DNA of 64,000 nucleotides. Source: Biscogniauxia marginata. Taxonomy: Eukaryota > Ascomycota > Sordariomycetes > Xylariales > Xylariaceae. Shown piece after piece: positions 1 to 11,777 of the stretch. The DNA lies in contig MU404063.1 in NCBI GenBank assembly GCA_022695795.1, forward strand, positions 434,001 through 498,000. Reading direction: 5' to 3'. Under the pieces are notes generated by a model. That model had not been told where the DNA came from and searched no databases. It saw only the letters and a list, made by a program, of their open reading frames with translations. The position numbers were made by a program, and so were the translations under genes. Numbering within the stretch: position 1 is the stretch's first letter; the number at the start of each line of letters is the position of its first letter.

Positions 1-2388
1 CGCCACAGGAGACCGGCCAACGACGCGCTGAAAGCGGCACTGAACGCGCCGTAGTTGACGCCGAGCGCCATGCTGTATACAGTTCCCCAGAACATCCGGT
101 CCGATATGTCAGTCCCATTGTTGTAATGAATCTGCTGCCAAGCCTGTATAACACGAGAAAGCAGGATGGTGGTGCCGATGTTTGTGCCGGCGAACTAGTC
201 ACGGAGGTTAGTATTGTCAGGAGATCGAGTTGAACAATAGCCGTAAGATTTTGTATCAAAACATATGAGCTTACATTGCATAAGATCACGGAGAGGAAAC
301 CCATGCCGCCGATACTCCCTACGGTTCCTGTCTTCTCCACCCAGTGGTCCCACCCGTAAGCGAATACAGGCACCCAGCCCTTCGTGACTAACCCCTGGAC
401 GAGAATAAACATGCAAAATGCAAACGGAACAAGAGCAAAAGGCAGATGCGCCATCACCGCTGTCGCGGTAGGGAATGTCTCCTGTAGCCATCTATAGTAT
501 TCTCCCACGAGAGATACGACGGTTGGTTTACCTGTCTCTGGTTGATGCGCTCCCATTTGCGGAATATTATTGTCGGGGCCAGTTTCTTGATCATGTGCCT
601 TCTGCTTCTTCTCGTTAATGTCTCTGTGAAGTCCCGTGTCTGATAACACTCGGGACGGATAAGTCACGGTCACAGGATGAGCTGCCTGGTTCTCTAGGGC
701 GCTGGTAGTGTTGCCCGAGGGTCGACTGTTTCGCGGTTGGTCATCTGCTGGGAATAGCATCAACGCCGAGGATTCAGGCGGCAAGACTGATACAGGTGAC
801 GGAACATCGCCATCTTCGGACACGAGTAACGTAGGCGGTAGGCGATGGTTTGAAGGGTGCAATCTTGGATCTGTAACATCGGCCCCCTTTGTGGTTTCGT
901 CATCTGAATCCGTGATGAATAAACCATTTTCGATCCTTTTCTTGCCACTACCATTGATCTCCTTCAGTTCTTGTTCTTCGGTTGAGCTGAACTTTCGTAT
1001 AGTAGCTTCGTCATCTGCTGCACCATCACCTTCCTTCTTCTCTAGCGATGCTAGCCTTGCTTCCTCTTCTCTCTTTGCACGTTCCGCTCGAGCTTGCTCA
1101 ACCTCTCTCCGACCTCTGCGAGCAATATCGCGCGTCTCATGCCTATGGTACCACCCAAACGCAACATCCCAAATAAACATGACAACGGCAGCAGGTGCAG
1201 TGACATATGCTACGGGAGTTTCGCCATTGTGTTGTGCAGCGGCGTTAATGGCTAGGAGTGTGACCAGAGTTGCTGTCATAATAACGGCTCCGAATGCGGC
1301 GCCCTTCTTGTCCAAGAAGGGGTTCATTATTTCTTCAAGCGAGAGAAGCTTTCCTTGTTCACTATTTTCGAGCATTCTTTCCTCTTCTTCCGCATTTCCT
1401 CTAGCGTGAGGGATGTTAGGATTTACAGGCTTCCTAGCCTTTGCCTCCTCAGGGAGTTCATGCATCTTGATAGAGAAGGGGATGAGGGATTCATTAGCAA
1501 AGATGATGTATAACAATAAGGGGAAGAGAAAGATGGCGGTGAAAATAACGGGAACGATCATGTTGGCCGTGTAGTCAATAAACCTGATTCTGAAGGCACC
1601 AGCAAGCACGAGATTCGTGGGGTTGGAGGAGACGAGGATAGCGGAAGCAATGTTGGCGACGGCGAACTGGGTGTGGATCCAGGCCCTGGGATGGATGATG
1701 TTGCTTGATACACGGGTCATGTAGGCGAGGAAAGCCGTGCCGGACAGGATGATAGGATCATTCCCGATGAAGCTCCCCAGCGCGAAGAAGAAGGCATACA
1801 GGTAGAAAAAGAGCCGGTGGCCGACTTTGCCTCCCTTCTGAAGCACCTTGAACGCCAAAAACCGAATTAAGCCAGAAGCATCGATCGAGATGGCGATGTA
1901 CGCTAGAGTGAGGAAGAATATCATGATATCATACGGGGCAATGTTGTTGGCTCCGACGATACCATCGTGTACTTCCTGTCGGCCAATAGCTAGGATGGCA
2001 AGCAGGAATAGATCTGCTATCAAAGGACCCGTGATGAAATTCACGGGGAACCGCAGGCACACAAAAGGCTTGATCTTGCCATTATCGTCGTCTTCGTCGC
2101 CTGATCCATGACGCGAATGTTGTTTTCTTGGGGGTATTATCCGCAAGCTGGCCAGAGCATCCAAGAAAGCATTGTGAAGCTGCCGAGGGACATATACCGG
2201 GATATGAAAGGGGAATAGTACGATAATATCTATAAAACAGCAAAACGGTTAATGGCAAAGGGCACAGGCTGCCCTCATGGACAGACTCGGTACTCACTAG
2301 CAAGAACGAAAACAATGAGAGTGACAATCGATCGCCATTCCCTGATGAGTGAGGTGTCAAGGTCGATATGAAGATTTTCTTCTGACAT
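1..2388 (-). CDS. ArsB/NhaD-type (citrate-transporter-like) anion permease, 3' end cut by window edge
   Basis: Membrane transporter of the ion-transporter superfamily that includes ArsB and NhaD, probably moving an inorganic or organic anion across the plasma or vacuolar membrane; the substrate is not readable. Exons (minus strand) are 2298-2388, 275-2229 and 1-194, with GT-AG introns of 68 and 80 nt. All junctions keep frame and the reading frame is open to the window edge. The start MSEENLHIDLD is followed directly by a membrane segment. A hydrophobic half carries GSFIGNDPIILSG and SSNPTNLVLAG, which match the conserved ArsB-type loops (N/D-rich GND and SNPTN). A long acidic, charged cytosolic linker of roughly 240 residues (about 1400 down to 500) separates it from a second hydrophobic half ending GVNYGAFSAAFSAS. 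The C-terminus is outside the window. Family assignment is firm, substrate unknown. Confidence 0.85.
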
Positions 2389-3977
2389 GACGAAAAGGAA
2401 TTCGCGAGCAGCAGTTGAACTCCTCTCAAAAGACAAGGCACTCTACCTCTGTTGATATCCCATCAAGATCAAGATAGGACGGCGGAGTAGAGAATATGGC
2501 ATCGATGATAAGTTCTAGAAGGCAGGGCGAGATATAAAGAGAGCGCGAGTGATAAATAAATTTTTTTTTTCTCCAGAGCCTGTCTTGTGATGACTTCGTG
2601 GAACGAAAAATCAGAGGATCAGGCGAGCGAAGTGGGTGAGTTGGTTTACGGATGAGTTAGCAACACAAGCTTAAATCACTGAAGAAATATTCGAGCAGCC
2701 AACAGAGCGCATGCCTCGTGGCTTGTGGGATCTTGCATGTTTGTGATTGGAAAAAAGAAATCGAAACCAAGGAGCTGGGCAAAGCTGGGCAAGGCTGGTT
2801 AATAGCAGAGACACCAGAGAATAATAATAATAAGTAGGAGGTGACTGGAAAGTAAGCGAGAGGGGCGAATCGGTCGAAATCAAGGCTTGCTTGATTGGGT
2901 GAATAATGATTGGGCAGTAAGGAGGCTAGGACTGATTTGCGAGGGGGGGGGGGCTATGGCCCATAACCATAACCGTAATCTTGGTACTACCTACTAAACA
3001 AAGTGGGCCGATCTACAATTGCTAGGTACCCCATACGAAGACAAATCCCACTTTTATATAGATCTACCTGTCTACATATGTACTTACAAGACATTGAAAT
3101 GTTGGATTGTATATAACATAACTATAACATTATAAAGTCTAGTTATGTATATGAAGTACGATGCATGGCATCAGTGATTATGCAAGATATTAAATCGGAA
3201 TCCGAAAGAGTGCATGTACCCCAGCAAGATATCTCGCCTAACTTGAACGATTAGGGGGTAAAGTACCTAGGTATCTAACCGTAGTCAGCAACTGCCCGTC
3301 ATATAAGCTTGCTCAGCCACTACGTCGAGGTTCAGCTGACACTCATCTTCATACCGAGACACCTAAACAGGCATCGGTATATGCCAGCCACAAGACTTCA
3401 GAAACATCAAGGGCTGACTTCCATGAAGTGGGGAACGGCCGATGCTTTTGTACTACGGAATACCTACCTAGGTACGCAGGCGTTGGATTTAGGGACCTTA
3501 CCTAGTTACGTATTGAAAGAGACACGGGCTTGCATACCTCTCTTGCTTAGGACTTCCCAGCTAAAGATTTGTCCAATCTGTCCTGTCCACTGACAACCAC
3601 CCCCCGACTGCTGATGTTCCTCCTGGCCTACCCACAGGTACCCTATAAGCTTATAACACTATCCTAACCTATCTCAACTTAAGCTAACCTATAGCTTTCC
3701 ATTTACATTCTCTTCAAATTGCCGCCTTGGTTTTCTTTCCTTTTCCCTTTCTCTTTCCATTTCCGTCAGAGAAAAGCAATGAGGCGTTCGGTAGGACGAC
3801 CGAAGACTTTCCGTCTTTATATATACAGCGCTGTTATCCCCACAAGAACCAGCGGTTCGTGTCTGCTCTGACTTACACGCATGCATATGCAGTAGAGCAC
3901 CTACTTTCACATTCCATTCCCTGCTGAGTCCCACCTCTTCGCCTGCCTAGGATCATAGGCAATTTCCACCTCTCCTT
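2389..3977. other. Divergent intergenic region, no gene seen
   Basis: Lies between the permease (minus) and the seven-TM gene (plus) and must hold both promoters. It contains a T run near 2560, a G homopolymer near 2943, AT-rich stretches around 3050-3150, and several ACCTAGGTA-type palindromic words (for example near 3265 and 3465). A CT-rich tract at 3725-3765 precedes the plus-strand gene. Short ORFs here begin mostly at non-ATG codons and look random. Confidence 0.6.
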
Positions 3978-6154
3978 ATGCCAGCACTCTCGACGTCGCT
4001 ACTGAGTGCTCTTATAGATCGCGATAATATCGCCAACTCTACAGATACAAATTCCGCCATTGGCCATTCGTTACAGGTCGTCTGCGCGTGGCCCGTTTCC
4101 GGCCAATATGGAACGGGTTCCAGGGTCCTGTAAGCTTCCCCACCAAATCCACATCGTGAACTTCCATCCCCATATTATAAGCGTAGCCTACCTATTATAA
4201 GTATACCTAAGCTTTTCGCCAGGAGGCATCGGCTGAATCTGTAATCCTTGTCTAATCAATATCTAATATATACAAAATAAATATAGGTATTATGTCCTCG
4301 TAGCAGCATGTGTTATTGCGCGCAAGGCAGAATGGCTGAGGAACCCTTGTCTCGCTGCTGCTCTTCTTCTGCCCGTCGTTGCCGCTCTACACGGCATCGT
4401 TCTCGCCGCTGTCCATGTCGACGGTGCTGTCGATATGGATATTTACGGCGCCTTCCAGATATGCGCCATAGGTATTCTGGCTGCTCCCGTAACCGTAAGA
4501 TTGTCTCGAACCTACTTCTTTGATCCCGGGAGAAACATTATCTTCTTATGGACCGGTGTCATTCTTGCTGGTAAGTAGCAATCACTATCGCACACGGATC
4601 GTTCTACGCTTACGTCGTCGTAAAGGGCTGTTAAGTTTAACGGTTGAGTTTTACCGAAGCAACCCGGTGCAATGCAGGGGCGATAACGGGAATCCCATTG
4701 TATTTGATCAGGGGAAATTCCCATACGGAGAAACAAGTTGTGGACTCACGTGCTCTACCGCAGAGGGACCCTCCTCTCCCCTGAGACAGGGGGCCACTAA
4801 TGAAATATTCGTTGTACCCGCACCAAGCAAACTGACCTTCAACGCCGCTACACTTCTAGCAGCTGCTTGCTGCATCCCTGCCATTCTCTCACTGATCTTT
4901 ACTTGGAACAAGATTTTGGAAATCAACTGGAAGATGAGATTCTCATCTGAGGATGAGAAAACGAACGAGCTGATCGAAGGCACAAATGGCGCAACTACCG
5001 GTGAAATGCGAAGTGTGAACAACGTTATACGGATGTTCCTGAGTACTATTGAGATTCCCGTATTTAGCGCAGCAGTACTCGCTATACTCATCATCGGCGA
5101 GGAGAACTTGTTTAGTAAACAGGTCTCGTATCAGACCGAACCCATAACGAGTATTGGTAAGGTTATCGTCTAGATCTTTCATCACTGATATCTGACTAAT
5201 TTCGTTTAATTCGTAGGCCAATGGGGTCCCATTATTGGCACAGCACTTGCTGCACTAGGCTCGCTTTACCTGCTTTTCGCTAGGGAGCGGGCAAGGTCAG
5301 AGAGCTCTACGCAGCACCACTACCCTACAAGTATCAGAGGCATAAGTCTCCAAAGAGACGACGGAAGTCTATCACGAAGCTCGGGAGAGTGGCCAGGAGC
5401 ACGTCACGAATCGCCCAGCAGTGCTAGTGGAGCGTTATTCAGCACCTCGTCTAGAATCAGCCAGTCTTCCCCAGACCATAAGCATACCGACTTGGGCAAC
5501 AGGCGCAAGGTAGCGAGGGCATTAACTCGCATCAGCAACTATCTGGGCAGCGCGGCTGCCGATCGGTTTGACGACTCTGAATTCAGACGTGGAAGAGCGG
5601 TTGATTTCCCGGAGATCCCTGGGGAGAGACAGCGAAACGACATGCTTTCACGGATCAAAAAAACGTACGACCCGCCTCGTGATGCAGATGGTAATGCTAC
5701 GCCCATACTCCGCGGGCGGCCTTCAGGATCGGCTAGCGACGCCGCAAGCGTCATATCGGTGCTTGCCATCAATGACACCTCGGCGAGCGCCAAACTGGTA
5801 TCCAGCTTGTCGCATCATATCCCACGTTCTCAGTCACCATCTGCGGCGCTCACGAAGGCCCGTGCCAACACGTTACCTTCAGGAGAGCCATCTTTTAAAC
5901 CACCTGATCCAGTACCGTCCCCATCTGCCAGCTCAGGTGGGAGCCAGGGGAGACCACGGCGAGATACACTTGAGGTGCCCCTGCCTGTTCACCATTATGC
6001 TCACCATTATCCTACCCGAAGCAACGCATATGTTACCACCGGACCCTCTATTGTTACTAGGCATGAGAGCTCCCCCAAGATTGTGGTCTCAACTGAGCCC
6101 GACCCACCTTCACCTGTGCACTTAACAGCTCCAAAGCCACCCGATCCACCGTGA
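3978..6154 (+). CDS. Fungal seven-TM membrane protein with Cys-rich loop (uncharacterised)
   Basis: Predicted 634-aa membrane protein of unknown function. Exons are 3978-4129, 4287-4570, 4626-5156 and 5217-6154; the three GT-AG introns (157, 55, 60 nt) all preserve frame, which is the main support for the start MPALSTSLLSALID. Seven hydrophobic segments are visible: about residues 50-65, 72-95, 100-122, 127-148, then after a loop about 210-230, 285-305 and 322-340. The loop between TM4 and TM5 holds several cysteines (QCRGDNG, SCGLTC) and a conserved-looking EGPSSPLR stretch. The C-terminal half (after about residue 345) is a long Ser/Pro-rich, basic, apparently disordered cytosolic tail ending in PPDPP. 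It resembles unnamed plasma-membrane proteins I associate with many ascomycetes; no enzymatic motif is seen. A receptor-like topology is possible but is inference only. Confidence 0.8.
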
Positions 6155-8191
6155 TGCACGAGTTATTAATTCTCGGACATCAATGGTAAAAAGTTCCATA
6201 GGAGCTACAGGCAACGGCGATTCCTACAGCAGTCTATGCTTGTCATGAGCATAAGAGGAGGTGACAATGAGGCAGTAAGTACTCCCGGGAGATCGAGCAG
6301 CTGTCTAGGTCTAATAACTTATGAAAGGGGACCATAAACCATGACTCTTTTGATCGAATACCGATATTGAAGCCCTACTTTCCCGGCTGGACATTGCAAC
6401 TGGACTAGCCATCTAGTTACTTGAACTTTCATGGTTTCGGAGAGATATGCGATTTCCATGCAGCAATGGCAATTAGTACCCGACAATCCGAAGGAGGAAC
6501 ACTTTTCAAATTTATTCAAAAGTTTGGCACAGTACGAACCCAATTTAAAGACAGCGTTTCATATATCAACAGGAGTAACTAATATAGCGATGTAATTATG
6601 TACAATATCTTCAATCAAAGCATAGAAGGATCACAGGACTAAACAACCAGAGTTTGAGAGAATTATGGCGTAACTGAGTATACAATTGATGACGGGAATG
6701 ACGAGGATAAAGATTTTCCAAATTTAACATATTGTTTCATGCTATATAAATAATATTATTGATTACCGATGAAATAGTAAGGTGAAAGGGTCAGGAAATG
6801 ATAAATAGCCGTGGAATCTTAAAAATGGAATCTCCTCGTGAAGAGCAACCGTGTAATTCTAAGCATAGAAGCGGTGCGGGAGAAATAGTGAACACAACGT
6901 CAATGAGAACACCAGTAAACTGCAGCAAAATCTCCTTACAGGCGTCTATCCACCCGGTAACGGCACATGCCAGATTCCTAGGGAGTACTTAGGCATCTTG
7001 TCCGTGTTGCCCAATGCTATAGCTCGGGAGGAAGCTATCAGCGAGCGATGGGGCGAAGACCGAATTCTGTGACCAAACAGAGGATAGCCCGGGGGGTATG
7101 AGAGAAGAAGAGCTGAGACGAAGGATTGAGGAGTATATGCAGTTATGTATAAGTCTCTGTAAGCCCGAGGAGTCTTCTATTACGACCCTACTTGAGGTCT
7201 AGATTCACCCGACACATTGCGGTCAGTGGGTGGTTCTGAAATATGGGGGGTATGTCCCTGCTATACAGTCCTACTATGGCCTCCGGCATATACATTTGGG
7301 TTTCGCCCACATATTTACACTCGCCTCGGACTAATACTTAGACTTTATCCTATCCTCATATCTTCGTCCTATCTTAACAGATGAGGCTCCTCCTGTCGCT
7401 ATAGCGAGCCCGGTAATTAGCTGATGCTGAAATGTGGGAACTTACACATTTGCGAATATAAATTAATACATCTAGGAAGTTACTTAGTCTCCTATTTCAA
7501 CTCACAGACTGGGATAAATAATTATAGGTTTCTTTCTACTGCCATAGCTGCCCCCCTACCCCGTTGACGGAATAACTAAAACAGTCTAATCCTAATGGAA
7601 TTACCGGGCCGTAACTTATAGGGCCGCTATCTCCGTGCCCAGGAGATAGTGAACTAAGTTGGATGCTTTGCGGATATAGTAAACATGCTAACGGCCATAT
7701 AGGATTGGCTTCGTAGATATACAAGACTTGGATACCCACGAAGATGAATGGGTACTTAAAGTAATCCCGAAGTTAGAAGAGCGAAACAACCGTTACGGCG
7801 AGTTATACCACATCACCGTCTCACTCGGGATAAGCCATTCAAAGCCACGCCCGGCGTTAAGGCGCCTCGACTTGGCCAATGTCCGATTCGGGAGATACGA
7901 CAGACGGAATTGACCAATTGCTTACGGACTTGGTGACAAATAGACTCCGAGCCAGGGAAATCCTTCAGCGATGTATCGCAGCAAGATGCACGTTTGAGTT
8001 AACACCCGGGGATTCCGGATTAATCGGACTTTGCTCAGTTGTTATTAAATGTCAATGGTTTCATCGTAGCCAGTGGTCGACAAGGTAATAAAGACAGTGT
8101 AGGTGAACGAGTAATCTGCCTTGTTGATATATGGTTCCAACATAACCCTGCTTTTGTCGTATTGAGCTATTCTTTTTCTCTGTCATTAATT
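6155..8191. other. Intergenic region with weak gene-like fragments
   Basis: About 2 kb without a supportable gene. Two overlapping out-of-frame fragments at 7728-7913 and 7879-8088 look faintly protein-like (WVLKVIPKLEERNNRYGE, then LLTDLVTNRLRAREIL), but they start at non-ATG codons and cannot be joined by an obvious intron. They may be the remains of a gene. The rest is AT-leaning sequence with no recognisable RNA gene. Confidence 0.45.
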
Positions 8192-8950
8192 ATGCCTTCT
8201 ATCCGTGATCACAACATCTTGGTTATCGGGGGGTCTTCCGGTATTGGTGCCGCCGTGGCTAAACTGGCCGCTGCAGATGGCGTAAATGTCTCTATTGCCT
8301 CTTCGAATCCGACTCGAATTCAGAACACGATCACTGAGATACAGAGCGCCGTCCCACACGCCAAAATCGCGGGATATATCTGCGACGTCAATCAAGACGA
8401 CGTAGAATCGAATCTCGAGCAGCTCTTCGCTGACGTGACAGTCGCTAGAGGTGCCCTGCTTGACCACATCGTCTATACGGCTACGGCCCTGGATATTAGG
8501 CCGTTGACCGAAGTGTCAGTGGAGTACCTACGTTCCACCGTCCAGTTCCCATACGTAGTGCCCTTTCTCATCGCAAAACTAGCGCTGCGATACGTGAAGA
8601 AGACCTATACTTCGTCTATCACATTCACCAGCGGCGTCCTCGCGGAGAAGCCGGCCAAGGGCGCGCCCGTCGTCTCTGCGTGGGGGTCTAGCCTCTACGG
8701 GACGACTCGCGGTCTCGCGCTGGATCTCGCACCCGTCCGCGTCAACCTGGTCAGCCCCGGAGCCACCGACACCGGTTTGCTGGGGGCTGGCGAGCAGCGC
8801 ACCGCGAGAGTCGAGACGATGGCTAAGAACTCTCTATTGGGCAAAATTGGCTCGCCCGAGGAGGTTGCTGAAGCGTATATCTACCTGATGAAAGATTCCA
8901 ATACTACTGGGACCTGCGTGAGCACGAACGGAGGCGTGCTGGTGAAATAG
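8192..8950 (+). CDS. Short-chain dehydrogenase/reductase, atypical active site
   Basis: Single-exon, 252-aa classical-size SDR, predicted NAD(P)-dependent cytosolic oxidoreductase of unknown substrate. The Rossmann start ILVIGGSSGIG (residues 9-19) is intact, and LVSPGATDTG near 187-196 is the usual post-catalytic loop. The catalytic tetrad is incomplete: a Ser is present in FTSG (Ser147) and a Tyr at 169, but the YxxxK lysine is Arg173 (YGTTR). An open frame runs further upstream to 8039 through a non-ATG start. I chose the ATG at 8192 because it sits just before the Rossmann strand, as in the family. Related fungal SDRs with a degenerate YxxxK exist, so it may be a divergent subfamily rather than a dead enzyme. 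It stands alone, with no obvious partner genes. Confidence 0.85.
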   Translation: MPSIRDHNILVIGGSSGIGAAVAKLAAADGVNVSIASSNPTRIQNTITEIQSAVPHAKIAGYICDVNQDDVESNLEQLFADVTVARGALLDHIVYTATALDIRPLTEVSVEYLRSTVQFPYVVPFLIAKLALRYVKKTYTSSITFTSGVLAEKPAKGAPVVSAWGSSLYGTTRGLALDLAPVRVNLVSPGATDTGLLGAGEQRTARVETMAKNSLLGKIGSPEEVAEAYIYLMKDSNTTGTCVSTNGGVLVK

Positions 8951-11777
8951 GCGCACATGGATTAAAACCGTATGTGAGATCCTTGGCTCGTTATCGCTGA
9001 TTTCCAATTGCCGATTGGACGTATATACAGGATATTCCATGACACTTAACCCTTAAGACATGATGACAAGTTATAGATTTAGAGGCCATCTGGACTCAGT
9101 TATTGCCATGATATCTTACATATATATCTTAACTTTCAATAAGGATACATGGCATCGCTTTATGTTTCAATGAATCATTGAAGCACTCTTTAGGCGGGGT
9201 TAATTCTGTTATATGCATGGATTTGTGAAGTAAACAGTATAGTATCCACACGAAGCACGAAACACCAAGCACGGACTTCAAGGAAGACGAAATGAGTCTA
9301 TTCCGAAGCAGAAGAATGTGCTCTCTGTGTGCCAGTGTGTGTGTTTTTGTGATTGTGATGGTGAAGTTAACTAAGCTAAAATGGTTGGGTGTGTGTTGTA
9401 TGTATGTAGTCAATGGGGCGTCTCCCAATGGGGCCCCTACAACCGATTTAGGTTGAGTGTTATTAACTAAGGAGGGTGAGCTGTTTGAACGTAAATAGCT
9501 ATTTTGAGTGTTTTGACACTTATATGGATACAGCGCCCTTTAGAATCATATTGAGTTGGAGAATATCATACCAACTGCCGTAGTGTTTCATTAGGCTTAG
9601 GATTCCGCCCTTCGTACCGTACAAAGACAGGGATATGGGCTAGAAGAGTTAGATTACGCACTATTCTCCTGTAAGATATCTCTCCCCCCCATCTCTTGAA
9701 CCCAAGAGCAAGTAGGCTCGATCCTTGATTTGCTCCTAACATAAAAGTACCACCAGCAAAGGGCTCTTGAACGTCGGGCCACTGTAACAGAGCCAAGAGA
9801 AAGGTTGTGAAAATGCCACACGTTATACAATTTGCAGTGTATATAAAATTTCAACATTATATGTAGTTGAACTAAAAGAAGCCCATAATGATAGTCGTCT
9901 GTGTTCTCAAAATGGGGTCTAAAGGGCTTAGGATGGACACTAGATTGTACCATTCGCTAGAATTATTATCCTGCTTATGAAATGATTGAGGCTAGGCAAT
10001 ATCCTTCATAGATTATTACACAGATAGTGTAGAAAATAATAGAATTAAAGACATTTTTGGCTAATGATAGAGAAGATAGTGATCCTATGTCACATATTAA
10101 TATCTGAGAGCAAGTACCACTTCTGAAAAGTGGCACGAAGACGCATAATTTACTTGCAACCGTGGTCTATAAAATATTTGTATTGTGGCGACTAGTATGA
10201 GAAGCTATATATTATCTATAGCGAACTAAACTTGGTAATCTTCAAATGTATAGTTGAAGTCCCTGGTTCATATAATACATTGAATAAATAACGAAGTGCC
10301 GAGTCTTGATCAAAAATAATCATTGACGAATAAAGTCCTGGGCAGCGGGAGTTGATTAATGGTACCAGATGTTATATTATAATAGGAGGTGGACTTGCGA
10401 ATGTTGCGATGAGACGAATATATGAGGATAGGATCAAGAGTATTAGTCTAATGTGAGTGTAGGTAGATGAGTGAAGCCTATGTCTATATATATATAAGAG
10501 ACCATGGATCGTATAAGAACATGGCCCCATATTCCGACAGCTAATTTCTAGAATGCGGTATACTTAGACCATCTGACAGGCTACAGTTGTCGGCTATGAT
10601 GCTTTTTGATATTAGCTGGCGTGAAGCTAGAAAAGTGTCGTATAATGTCTTAGGACCCGCGTAGCGTGCATAAAAACCAAGTGGAAGCCATCCAGGTGTC
10701 AGATCTCGACACCGCTCGTAGCTCAAGCGGTAAGGAATCCCATTAGATATTCCAAAGGGGTTTAAGACAACATTCTTGACATGAACTTTCATCGGTGTAG
10801 CTCTTTGTCCTATCGTATCGCTTAGCTTCTTGCCTGAAAACATGGATTGTTCCACCATACCGCTTTTAATAGTTCACTTGAGACAAATGTGTATTAAAAA
10901 GTTGTTTTCCTGATACCAGTACATGTATACTTGGTTACAGGGTCTCCATTCTGACCGTAAATTTGAATGGGAGCTTCTACAGGTCTCTTGGTTGACGTGG
11001 ATTCGGCAGTCCTCTGTAGACTCGGCATTGGTCTCATTTACGTGGACCTCAGGAAATCTTATCGAATGTTCCCAGAGGAAGGCCACTTATGGAGGCCCAA
11101 TGCAGACAAGTTTTCTTGGAACTCCCGCGGAGGTATGCGGAGTGATGTACGGCCGTATGCTCAGCTGTTTACAAAGCTCAACCGTTGATGTCTAGGGATG
11201 AGGAGGAACGTGGCTTGAGCAATTAGGTTTGACGTACCGCAAGTCTATTCCACTCTTTCATGTAAGTTCAAGCTCGTGAGGGTCTTCTGGCGAACTACCC
11301 GTGAATCTACTCGAGGGTAGACCGCCCGTATTCTAGTTTCAAACAATAATGATGGGGCACGGTCTCTGTAAAGATACTGAAGCTTAGACCTCGCATTGGA
11401 TGAAAAGCAAACTTGACACTATAGATATCATTGAAGCTGCTTATAATTAACTTTATTGTCTTATTCAAATATTATCCTACATTGTCGTACGTATCGGTAT
11501 CGCATCGGCCGTATCCCAAGCCACAGTCAGAAGCCAAGAGCTTACCTAGACACTTCTATTATTTAGTTAACACCACGACTTACCTTTTCAGCCTCAAAGA
11601 TTCTAACATGCCAATTAAAAAGCCAGACAGTTCTATGAAAGTGTCTAGCTAAGTTCAAAAAAGCATCTCTAGCAAACAATTGCCTCCTTTGGATTTTTGC
11701 ATCTTCCCCATAGTAAGTCTTCTTCTTCTTTCTTTTTCTTTTTCTTTTTTTGTAAATTTCTATTCTTCTTTTTCCAG
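8951..11777. other. Gene-poor stretch with possible relics
   Basis: Nearly 3 kb without a convincing gene. It is AT-rich with many short ORFs on both strands. The segments 10541-10858 (-) and 10967-11188 (+) have slightly protein-like composition but no recognisable domain, no clear start and no splice context. A small TA-repeat lies near 10484. Immediately before 11778 is a textbook intron 3' end (long polypyrimidine tract then CAG), with a GTAAGT donor at 11713, suggesting a further upstream exon of the next gene that I could not delimit. Confidence 0.4.

Noticed and set aside
4308..4523. 71-codon Cys/Arg-rich ORF
   Set aside because: It is an alternative frame of exon 2 of the seven-TM gene, which reads as clear membrane segments in the proper frame.
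10710..10790. tRNA-like D-loop string (TAGCTCAAGCGGTAAGG)
   Set aside because: No matching anticodon or T arm and no acceptor stem could be found around it.
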